DNA from: Candidatus Aegiribacteria sp.
Lineage (GTDB): Bacteria > Fermentibacterota > Fermentibacteria > Fermentibacterales > JCC-6
NCBI GenBank assembly: GCA_030600975.1
Contig: JAUVUL010000071.1
Coordinates: forward strand, 1-7,510
Length of the DNA: 7,510 bases
Direction: 5' to 3'
Made by a program: the position numbers and the translations under genes. Below are positions 1-6,039 of the stretch, piece after piece. The notes beneath the pieces are model-generated. The model did no database searches and was not told the origin of the DNA. It worked only from the letters and a program-made list of their open reading frames with translations. Numbering within the stretch: the stretch's first letter is position 1; every line of letters begins with the position of its first letter.

Positions 1-1
1 A

Positions 2-1135
2 GGCGGCTTTGATATCTGGCTTATCAGGACCGATGGTGCGGGCGTTACTCTATGGACAAAAACATTCGGCGGATCATCCTGGGACTGGGGAACATCGGTA
101 CAGCAGACAACAGATGGTGGATACATCGTTACCGGTATGACAGAATCCTTCGGCGCTGGACTCTGGGATGTCTGGCTTATCAAAACAGATTCCAACGGAA
201 CGTCCGAATGGACAAAAACATTCGGAGACAGTAATTACGATAATGGTATGTCGGTCCGGCAGACCAGTGACGGCGGTTACATCGTTCTCGCGGATACCTA
301 TTCCTACGGCTCGGGAAGCAGTGATTTCTGGCTTATCAAAACCAACAGCAGCGGCATCTCATCCTGGACGAGAACCTTTGGAGGAATCGAAACTGAACGC
401 AGCCATTCAGTTCGGCAGACCGCGGATGGTGGATACATTCTTACTGGAGACACAGAATCCCACGGTTCAGGTGATTATGATGTCTGGCTTATCAAAACAG
501 ATGATGATGGCGATACAGTATGGTCAGAGACGTTCGGTGGAGTTGAAGAAGACTGCGGCTGTTCAGTACGGCAAACCTCTGACGGCGGATATATCGTTGC
601 CGGCTATACTGAATCCTCTGGAGCCGGGAATTTCGATGTCTGGCTGATCAGAACAGATGACGATGGCGATACCGTATGGTCAATAACAGTCGGAGGAGAT
701 GATTTGGATCAAGGCAGATCAGTTGATCTGACGACTGACGGCGGGTTTATCATAGCCGGAACTACTTACGATTACTTCGCCGGGGAATACAACATCTATC
801 TGATAAAGCTGGGAACGGAAACTTCCGTCTCGCAGCCCGAGTCCGGTTCAGAACCGGGATCGATCAATCTGAACAATTTCCCCAATCCATTCAGCTGCAC
901 AACAACAATAGCGTTTGATATCATATCCGGATCTGATGGATCTGTGTCGCTTTCCATCTATGATATCTCCGGCAGGATCGTGACAACTCTTATTGATGAA
1001 CCATTAAACACCGGCTCGCATAACACGATTTGGGACGGGAGGGATGCAGGAGGTCGGAAGCTTGATCCCGGCGTGTATTTCTACAGAATCGAAAGCGCTA
1101 CATTCAACATAACAAGACGGATGATCCTGCTATAG
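2..1135 (+). CDS. Secreted propeller-like repeat protein with C-terminal sorting-type tail (5' partial)
   Basis: The reading frame is open from the window edge (first full codon at 2) to TAG at 1133-1135, giving the last 377 residues; the start and signal peptide lie outside. Residues 1 to about 275 are consecutive 52-residue units with the pattern SVRQTSDGGYIVAGYT, then a G-S-G turn, then DVWLIKTD, a D/N-rich turn, and W-x-x-TFGG. This is typical of seven-bladed or similar beta-propeller-like repeats in large secreted proteins. After a Ser/Pro/Glu linker, residues 289-377 hold an Ig-like tail (NFPNPFSCTTTIAFDI, SIYDISGR, LDPGVYFYRIE, ending RRMILL). This resembles FlgD-Ig and type IX secretion C-terminal sorting domains. 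I infer an extracellular or surface-anchored protein; ligand or enzyme activity cannot be read. It converges on the next gene with 17 nt between stops. The internal ATG at 137 is inside a repeat and is not the start. Confidence 0.88.
   Translation, partial: GGFDIWLIRTDGAGVTLWTKTFGGSSWDWGTSVQQTTDGGYIVTGMTESFGAGLWDVWLIKTDSNGTSEWTKTFGDSNYDNGMSVRQTSDGGYIVLADTYSYGSGSSDFWLIKTNSSGISSWTRTFGGIETERSHSVRQTADGGYILTGDTESHGSGDYDVWLIKTDDDGDTVWSETFGGVEEDCGCSVRQTSDGGYIVAGYTESSGAGNFDVWLIRTDDDGDTVWSITVGGDDLDQGRSVDLTTDGGFIIAGTTYDYFAGEYNIYLIKLGTETSVSQPESGSEPGSINLNNFPNPFSCTTTIAFDIISGSDGSVSLSIYDISGRIVTTLIDEPLNTGSHNTIWDGRDAGGRKLDPGVYFYRIESATFNITRRMILL
17..796 (+). repeat. Tandem 156-nt coding repeats, five full units plus partial flanks
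   Basis: The codon for the first residue of the WLIKT strand recurs at 17, 173, 329, 485, 641 and, as Tyr (YLIKL), at 797. The spacing is exactly 156 nt each time with no indels, so the repeats are in perfect register at 52 residues. At DNA level the units are diverged but share long blocks; the D-D-D-G-D-T-V-W-S segments of the units starting at 485 and 641 are almost identical. The last unit is more diverged (WLIKT to YLIKL), as expected for a terminal blade. The array continues off the left edge, so the blade number is unknown. Confidence 0.9.
866..1132 (+). other. C-terminal sorting-type / FlgD-Ig-like domain of the repeat protein
   Basis: About 89 residues following a Gly/Ser/Pro/Glu linker. 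The order of motifs is N-x-x-NFPNPF, then T-T-I-A-F strand, V-S-L-S-I-Y-D-I-S-G-R, a G-x-H-x-x-x-W-D-G-R-D turn, G-V-Y-F-Y-R-I-E, and a short basic-hydrophobic end. This order is established for type IX secretion sorting domains and the similar FlgD-Ig fold. Whether this organism has a type IX machine cannot be seen here; the tail could also be a plain surface-anchoring Ig domain. Confidence 0.75.
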
Positions 1136-1152
1136 CCTGAAGTTCATGGCAG

Positions 1153-1809
1153 TTAAAACGTTGCTTTGATGGACCCCCATGTCTGACGGTTAAGAGCTGT
1201 TCCGTAGACGTAGTGAACAGTACCATTCCAGGTGCGATATGTGAAGACGCTTCCAGGAGGAAAACCACCGGAAAGTCCACGGAAGGTTACGATGGTCATA
1301 TCACTGTTTGTGTAGATGTTGGGACCACCATTAGTGTAGCGGAAGTCAGTGTTTTCCTGCGTTGTGATAATGATGCCGACGGTATCACCGGCATCCAGAT
1401 ACAATCCGCCTACATTCACGTGAGTCGGCAGGTTCGCTCCAGCAGGCACAACCACGTCGGAGCCCATAAGAGTCCATCCTGCCGCAACCATTTCGAAGCC
1501 GTCCGCCGTACCATCACGGGTCCATACATCGATAGTATGGTTTGGAAGACCAGTATCCAGATTGATATCAAAGCCGACGATAGTGAGCGGTGTATAGGCC
1601 CCGACATCGAACGAGTTCCCGGCAAATTGGTTGTCGGACGCGAACAGAGTTGTCAGGAAATCATCGCCTGTATCATCCGTACCCGGACCTTCATAGCTGG
1701 CCGCATATCTGGTTGAATAGCGTTCGGTACCGTCGTCATTGGCAACCGCGAAGCCCCAAATAAGGCCTACAAGCGCCAGCGAAAGAACGAAAAACCGTAA
1801 CTTTCTCAT
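1153..1809 (-). CDS. Small secreted beta-rich protein, function unknown
   Basis: 218 residues. I chose ATG at 1807-1809 because it is preceded by a Shine-Dalgarno (GAGGGGAG) and starts a classic signal peptide: MRK, a hydrophobic core of about 15 residues, then F-A-V-A before N24, a signal peptidase I type site. An in-frame ATG at 1944 would add 45 non-signal-like residues and lies inside the promoter. The mature part is acidic and poor in Lys, rich in Gly, Thr, Asp and aromatic residues, with strand-turn patterns such as TIVGFDINLDTG, HTIDVWTRDG, LDAGDTVGIIITT, RYTNGG, FTYRTWNGTVHYVYG. This pattern recurs in secreted proteins of environmental bacteria and looks like a single jelly-roll or beta-sandwich domain. 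It lacks the sorting tail seen in the convergent neighbour, so it probably stays periplasmic or leaves by another route. No catalytic residues can be assigned. It appears monocistronic. Confidence 0.85.
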   Translation of the reverse strand: MRKLRFFVLSLALVGLIWGFAVANDDGTERYSTRYAASYEGPGTDDTGDDFLTTLFASDNQFAGNSFDVGAYTPLTIVGFDINLDTGLPNHTIDVWTRDGTADGFEMVAAGWTLMGSDVVVPAGANLPTHVNVGGLYLDAGDTVGIIITTQENTDFRYTNGGPNIYTNSDMTIVTFRGLSGGFPPGSVFTYRTWNGTVHYVYGTALNRQTWGSIKATF

Positions 1810-1824
1810 ATTAGCTCCCCTCAG
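1810..1824 (-). promoter_or_regulatory. Ribosome binding site deciding the start at 1809
   Basis: On the minus strand the sequence just before the ATG reads CTGAGGGGAGCTAAT. The GGGGAG core sits about 6 nt ahead of ATG. It supports the short form of the protein with its N-terminal signal peptide. Confidence 0.75.
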
Positions 1825-1884
1825 TAAAAATGTATAACAATGACACCCTATATTCTTCACAGTCTCCCGAAATCCTGCTACCGA

Positions 1885-1908
1885 GTTCATACGGAGACAC
1901 ATATGAAC
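1885..1908 (-). promoter_or_regulatory. Inverted repeat: predicted 5'-terminal mRNA hairpin
   Basis: The two arms, GTTCATATG and CGTATGAAC on the minus strand, form nine pairs (one T-G wobble) around a 6-nt loop. The first G of the arm (1908) is 7 nt beyond the predicted -10 box, so the stem would begin at or within a base of the transcript's 5' end. Such 5'-terminal stems are known to protect bacterial mRNAs (the ompA leader of E. coli is the standard case). Its role here is inferred; it could also be an operator, since the inverted repeat lies at +1 to +24. Confidence 0.55.
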
Positions 1909-1914
1909 ATTACT

Positions 1915-1944
1915 ACTATATTGAAAATATTCAGACATCGTCAA
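1915..1944 (-). promoter_or_regulatory. Sigma70-type promoter for the secreted-protein gene
   Basis: On the minus strand TTGACG (1944-1939) is followed after 18 nt by TATAGT (1920-1915). Both hexamers match the sigma70 consensus in five of six and four of six positions (TTGACA, TATAAT), and the AT-rich spacer fits. Transcription would start near 1908, leaving a leader of about 99 nt before the ATG at 1809. The preceding gene on this strand ends at 2056, so an independent promoter is expected in this gap. Confidence 0.65.
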
Positions 1945-2055
1945 CAGCTTATTCAGTTAGATTCAGGTAAGGTTCTGTTAGCCTTATGGATCAGAATATC
2001 AGGACCAGCCTTCGACAGGATGAGCCTTCTACTTATCCGATCTCTATCTCGCAGA
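1945..2055. other. Intergenic stretch downstream of the methyltransferase gene
   Basis: This is the rest of the 246-nt gap between 1810 and 2055. It should contain the end of the long minus-strand operon, but I see no stem followed by a T-run, so no intrinsic terminator can be called. An imperfect direct repeat, CAGGACCAGCCTT at 2000-2012 and CAGGATGAGCCTT at 2016-2028 (11 of 13 identical, 16-nt period), is the only structure noted. Confidence 0.5.
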
Positions 2056-2757
2056 TCATCTCCTGGAGCTTGAAGTGGCTGACCTTATCAGAGATTCAGC
2101 TTCCGCCTGGGGAAGGATACTCAATTCTTCGCGGGAGCCCTTCCTGCCTTTAATAATAATGAGTTCAGCAGGTTTTCCAGGGGAACCTACTGGCTGGATT
2201 TCCACCGGGTTTATGCCGGAAGCCCTGCAGCCAAGCATGATTTCAGGAAGGGAAGAAGGCCTGTTGATTATCAGGAATTTCCCTCCCCGAACCAGGAGGT
2301 GTGCGGCTCCCCGTATGAACTGATAAAGAAGTAATCCCGATCCTCTCCTCGACATGTCCCTTTCCGCCCGGGGACTTCTTCTCACCGATCCGGTCCTGCC
2401 GTATGGAGGATTCAGGATAACGGCATCCGCAAAACACTCCGAAAAAGCAAGGGGAACCGTTTCAAGGCTGCAGCATACCGCGGAGATATCCACGGGAGTA
2501 CTTTGCAGATCTCTTGAAACCGTCATGAGCTTCAGTGGATCGTACCTGATATCCACTCCGATCCATCTGCAACCAGGATTAAGGGTTGAAGAGTACAGGG
2601 CTGCGGCTCCGCTGCCGCAGCCGAGATCTACTATAACCGAGCCAGGTGCTGCGCGGAGAGCGGAGGCAAGAAGAAGTGTATCGGTTGTTACGGGTGCTCC
2701 GGGATCCTGATGAACCATAACATTCTCTGGAAATATCACCTGTCCGTGATTTGTCAC
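2056..2757 (-). CDS. TrmN6-like N6-adenine methyltransferase (class I SAM-dependent)
   Basis: 233 residues. It carries the SAM-binding motif I V-D-L-G-C-G-S-G at residues 43-50, an acidic strand end V-D-I at 68-70, and the catalytic NPPY at 116-119, which marks N6-adenine or related amino-methyltransferases. The leader with T-T-D-T-L-L-L-A (24-31) and the C-terminal L-I-I-I-K-G-R-K-G segment (199-207) are typical of the TrmN6/YfiC group. E. coli TrmN6 methylates A37 of tRNA1(Val). The exact substrate here is an inference: related members act on other RNAs. The start is GTG at 2757; a later ATG (2718) would remove residues that align with the family's usual N-terminus, and no ATG lies upstream before an in-frame stop. 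The Shine-Dalgarno is weak and the gene follows the lipoprotein gene by 13 nt, suggesting read-through coupling. It is the last gene of the operon; the Ser/Arg-rich tail is not conserved-looking. Confidence 0.82.
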   Translation of the reverse strand: MTNHGQVIFPENVMVHQDPGAPVTTDTLLLASALRAAPGSVIVDLGCGSGAAALYSSTLNPGCRWIGVDIRYDPLKLMTVSRDLQSTPVDISAVCCSLETVPLAFSECFADAVILNPPYGRTGSVRRSPRAERDMSRRGSGLLLYQFIRGAAHLLVRGGKFLIINRPSSLPEIMLGCRASGINPVEIQPVGSPGKPAELIIIKGRKGSREELSILPQAEAESLIRSATSSSRR

Positions 2758-2770
2758 GATGCTGCCGGGA

Positions 2771-3391
2771 TTATCTGTATGTTACCTTGGCTCTTCCCCA
2801 GGTATAGAATTCACCCGTGTAGTCGTCCGGTCTGTAATCGTACCAGCGTTTCATTGACCATAATCCGTAATTGTCTTCCAGCATGATAAACATGACTCGT
2901 CCCTTAGCGGGATTCTCCCATCCGCAGTCTTCACTTCCCGCAACAATGATCTCGTAATCCCGCCAGATCAATGCTGAATCTACAGGGTAAACAGGGTCAG
3001 CCAGAGAGTCTATGGAGTTCATAGTCACAGATAAAAGGCTGTCTTCGGGCAGTAATGATGCCTGTGCAGCGTTAAAAACGTTCATCATGGTATTCTGTTC
3101 AACATCGTAATCCCAGTCACTGAAATTCCAGGAGCCACCGAATTCTGTTGTATCCGCCCCATCTGCAATGAACAGGTAGGATGAATCGCAGTTTGCCATG
3201 GTCATGGCGACGGATCTTCCTTCCATTGAATTTAAAAGGTTGATCACAACAGTTGCGGGGGCGTAAGGCTGCTGCCATGGAATGCCTCCCCCCGGATCAG
3301 GATCAGCCGGATCCCTCGGATCGAAGAAAGAACACGAAACGGCAGCCGAAAGAGCCAGCAGGCATAGAACGAAGATGAATCGCTTTCTCAT
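2771..3391 (-). CDS. Putative lipoprotein, function unknown
   Basis: 206 residues. The N-terminus is MRKR, then a hydrophobic stretch, then A-V-S-C with the cysteine at 20, a usable though not ideal lipobox (the -3 residue is Ala rather than Leu). The mature start, S-F-F-D-P-R-D-P followed by a Pro/Asp/Gly-rich linker, recurs in lipoproteins of FCB-type candidate phyla. The folded part (about 45-206) is acidic and ends with W-S-M-K-R-W-Y-D-Y-R-P-D-D and T-W-G-R-A-K-V-T-Y, a pattern like NTF2/SnoaL-type periplasmic domains; that fold assignment is inference. A GGGGGA Shine-Dalgarno precedes the ATG. It lies 12 nt after the barrel gene, so a partner role for the barrel (assembly or surface complex) is plausible but unproven. 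Confidence 0.8.
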   Translation of the reverse strand: MRKRFIFVLCLLALSAAVSCSFFDPRDPADPDPGGGIPWQQPYAPATVVINLLNSMEGRSVAMTMANCDSSYLFIADGADTTEFGGSWNFSDWDYDVEQNTMMNVFNAAQASLLPEDSLLSVTMNSIDSLADPVYPVDSALIWRDYEIIVAGSEDCGWENPAKGRVMFIMLEDNYGLWSMKRWYDYRPDDYTGEFYTWGRAKVTYR

Positions 3392-3403
3392 TTTTCCCCC
3401 AGC

Positions 3404-5227
3404 CTAGAACTGATAATTAAGGCCGACGCCAGCCTTCCAGTAACTCTGTCGATCATCTCTTGAATAAAAGGAACGGGTCACATTAAGAGAAAGGGTTCCG
3501 TTGTTCAAGGACATTCTCGTTCGTAAACCAACATGGTGTATGTGCTCGACCCTGGAAGGAATACTCTGTGCAAGATAATTCCTCTTCTGATATTCCCAGG
3601 CGTAACTTGGAGTCAGGCCGATATCGCTCCCTACATGAAAACCGAGATTAATTTTGATGGTGTTCCCAATAACCTCTTCGGATCTTTGGAAAACGGAGTT
3701 GTCGTAACTGCCCTGATCCTGAAAACGGAAGATGTGATTCAGGCCCAGAGTAGTGCTGTCCTGAGAGACTCTCTGGAATGAACTCTGTGTAGTTATCCTT
3801 CTGAAGAGCAGGTCCGATCCTGCTGTTGAGCATTCAGGAAATAGAAAGGTCGTATAGTCGGCACTGATCTGAACCGATTGCTGAAGGGTCCAGTCGCTTC
3901 CGGCATTGTAACTGAAACTCGGTTCAATACTGTAGGTAGAAGATCTCTTGCTGTTGCCTGACTGCTCGGACATGATGTAAATAATCTCCCTGCTCTGACC
4001 CTGAATGACCGTCTTGAGTACGGTTCGACTGCTCAGAGGTATCTCTGCACTGAGGGACAGAACCTCTCTCAGCTGGTCATAATCGTTATTATCTCTGTGT
4101 TCGACACCCCAGACATCCGTCCATGTTCCGTATGTATCACGTTTCAGAAGCTGTATGGTCCTGTAAAACGAGATTCTGCTGGTTCCGGGATTGTAGTCGA
4201 GACTGGCCCTGAACAATCTGTCATCATCAACGTAATACGTATTGAAGAGCGTTGATACTCCGGTGGCCGTTCTCTTCTGATCTATACGTATAACGTTCCT
4301 GGAAAGGCTCATATTCAGACTAAGATTATCCATTATCTGGTATCTGATGGAGGATGATAAGTTCCTGTATCTCTGCTGTCTGTCCAGGACATCTCCATCG
4401 CCGCTCCCGGAATCAGGATCAGCGTATTCGTAGAACCTGTCTGAAAAATCCCAAGCGGTTGAAATCTCCATAGAAAGCCTGTCATAGGGGGTGGGAACCA
4501 CCAGGGACAGACTGCTGGACCAGTCATCCTGTCTCTGTGTTCTGTTGGAATCCTTATATGTTGTGAACAACTTCGTTGCCCCGATCTGCGCGTTAAGGCC
4601 TCCACCTCCGTACGCCTCCGGAAATTCGTAATTCATCCTGATGGACAAATTATTGTTTCCAGTGTCCGTCTGGTATCCAAGAGTTCTGTTCTCCGAGAAG
4701 GAGATACTTCCGCTCATCCCCTGGAATAATGCCCTGTTCATCGAAATATCAACGTTCCTCACACCACCCTGGTCATGACCTGTTATGATGCTGTCGCCTG
4801 AGGGGTTCATGTAATCTATGAAGTGAGCCCCCAGTCCGATGTTTATGGACATCCAGGATGCCGGGGTATATCGGATCTGCCCGGCAGTAGTGTTGCTAAG
4901 TCTGTCCCTTATCAGTTCATTGTTCTTCTCTTCGAAGCTGATGGATCTGGAAAGATTTATCCCCAGTTCAACCCCTCTGACAGGTGTGAATGTCAGGTTT
5001 GCAGTTCCGCTCCTGCTGTCTATGAACCTGTTGAGATCCTGATTCTTCTCAGCGTTGAAAGAGGCGTTCGCGTTCAGGGAAATCCTTGATGTCAGCTGCT
5101 GATACAGAGACAGAGAATTCATGAGGCTGCTCTTGTCCTTGATCTGATCAAGTGAGATATCGTAACCGATGGAAACAGCTTTAAGGCTTGCGAACATAAG
5201 TGAGAGAAGTATCAGCGATTTTTTCAC
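3404..5227 (-). CDS. Predicted outer-membrane beta-barrel protein
   Basis: 607 residues, not a family I can name. Residues 1-19 (MKK, then a Leu-rich core, then L-K-A-V-S) form a signal peptide. The mature chain is a long series of alternating polar/hydrophobic strands of about 10-12 residues with aromatic ends and Asp/Asn/Ser-rich turns, for example LSLNMSLSRNVIRI and LFRASLDYNPGTSRISFYRT. It ends in V-G-L-N-Y-Q-F, the terminal Phe typical of substrates of the Bam insertase. The length would allow a barrel of more than 20 strands, so a porin-like channel or a secretion or assembly barrel is possible; no plug, POTRA or TonB-box region is evident. The start is GTG at 5227, overlapping the rsmA stop as GTGA, with GGAGG 7 nt upstream. 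The lipoprotein gene follows after 12 nt. Confidence 0.82.
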   Translation of the reverse strand: MKKSLILLSLMFASLKAVSIGYDISLDQIKDKSSLMNSLSLYQQLTSRISLNANASFNAEKNQDLNRFIDSRSGTANLTFTPVRGVELGINLSRSISFEEKNNELIRDRLSNTTAGQIRYTPASWMSINIGLGAHFIDYMNPSGDSIITGHDQGGVRNVDISMNRALFQGMSGSISFSENRTLGYQTDTGNNNLSIRMNYEFPEAYGGGGLNAQIGATKLFTTYKDSNRTQRQDDWSSSLSLVVPTPYDRLSMEISTAWDFSDRFYEYADPDSGSGDGDVLDRQQRYRNLSSSIRYQIMDNLSLNMSLSRNVIRIDQKRTATGVSTLFNTYYVDDDRLFRASLDYNPGTSRISFYRTIQLLKRDTYGTWTDVWGVEHRDNNDYDQLREVLSLSAEIPLSSRTVLKTVIQGQSREIIYIMSEQSGNSKRSSTYSIEPSFSYNAGSDWTLQQSVQISADYTTFLFPECSTAGSDLLFRRITTQSSFQRVSQDSTTLGLNHIFRFQDQGSYDNSVFQRSEEVIGNTIKINLGFHVGSDIGLTPSYAWEYQKRNYLAQSIPSRVEHIHHVGLRTRMSLNNGTLSLNVTRSFYSRDDRQSYWKAGVGLNYQF

Positions 5228-6039
5228 AGCATAGCCTCCGCCATCTTAATGAACTTTTCAGGAGGAAGCTGTTCAGCCCTGAGGGAAGGGTCAATATCGG
5301 ATATCTCAAGGAGTTCAAGAACCCCTTCCCTCCCCAGAAGCGGTTTTAAGTTGTTAAAAATGGTTTTCCTCCTCATAGCGAACGATACTTTTACAATCCT
5401 TCTGAATCTACAATAAAGCTCTTCCGGAATCAGGGGTCTACTTCGGCGATTCAGAATAACTACCCTGGAAAGTACTCTTGGAACAGGGTAAAAATCCTCC
5501 GCTGAAACATCAATAAGATCCTCTACAGTGAAAACCGGCCATATCTGAAGAGAAAGCTTACCGTAATCCTTACCACCGTCAAGGGTTGACAATCTGATGG
5601 CTACCTCCCTCTGTAACATGAGGACAGCTTTCTGAACATGCCTGAAACTTTGTTCGATCATTCTGAAAATAATGGGAGAGGATATGTAATATGGAAGATT
5701 GCCGACAATGGTCATGAATGGATAGCCGGGCAATTCCGAAGGATCCACCTTGAGAAAATCGGCCCGGATAACGTTCAGCCGTTCATCGCTGAACCTCCGT
5801 TGCAGGAAAGAGGCCATTCTGCCTGATATTTCCACCACAGACAGAGATTCGGATTGTGGAAGAAGCTTTTCGGTCAGGGAACCGAACCCGGGTCCTATTT
5901 CCAGGACACTACCTTGTCCGGGTATTTCCGCAGCGATCTTCGAGGCTATGGAAGAATTAATGAGAAAGTTCTGTCCAAGGTTCCTGTTCGGATAAAATCC
6001 GGTTCTGTTCAAATACTTTTTCAGGTCTGTTATCAGCAT
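5224..6039 (-). CDS. rsmA: 16S rRNA (adenine1518-N6/adenine1519-N6)-dimethyltransferase
   Basis: 271 residues, the usual length for RsmA/KsgA. It transfers four methyl groups from SAM to two adjacent adenines in the helix 45 loop of 16S rRNA during 30S maturation. Landmarks are L-G-Q-N-F-L at 21-26, SAM motif I E-I-G-P-G-F-G-S-L-T at 47-56, the ribose-binding acidic residue in V-V-E (E70), A-D-F near 93-95, the catalytic N-L-P-Y-Y-I-S at 114-120, F-Y-P-V-P-R-V at 183-189, and F-A-M-R-R-K-T-I-F-N-N-L at 220-231. All key positions are present, so it should be active. The ATG at 6039 shares one base with the stop of the TatD-radical SAM gene (TAATG), and its end overlaps the barrel gene by 4 nt. 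A GAGG lies 3 nt before the ATG. The name is secure. Confidence 0.96.
   Translation of the reverse strand: MLITDLKKYLNRTGFYPNRNLGQNFLINSSIASKIAAEIPGQGSVLEIGPGFGSLTEKLLPQSESLSVVEISGRMASFLQRRFSDERLNVIRADFLKVDPSELPGYPFMTIVGNLPYYISSPIIFRMIEQSFRHVQKAVLMLQREVAIRLSTLDGGKDYGKLSLQIWPVFTVEDLIDVSAEDFYPVPRVLSRVVILNRRSRPLIPEELYCRFRRIVKVSFAMRRKTIFNNLKPLLGREGVLELLEISDIDPSLRAEQLPPEKFIKMAEAML

Noticed and set aside
1168..1185. Small inverted repeat ATGG/CCAT near the end of the secreted-protein gene as a terminator
   Set aside because: The stem is only four pairs, inside coding sequence, with no T-run after it on either strand.
1213..1716. Plus-strand open frame of 167 codons
   Set aside because: It is antisense to the secreted-protein gene, has no protein-like motif, and the opposite strand carries a signal peptide, ribosome site and promoter.
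1810..1944. Extending the secreted-protein gene to the in-frame ATG at 1944
   Set aside because: The added 45 residues are not signal-like, the extension overlaps the predicted promoter and hairpin, and the ATG at 1809 has both a good ribosome site and a signal peptide immediately after it.
2354..2710. Plus-strand open frame of 118 codons
   Set aside because: It is a shadow of the methyltransferase gene, whose SAM and NPPY motifs are on the minus strand.
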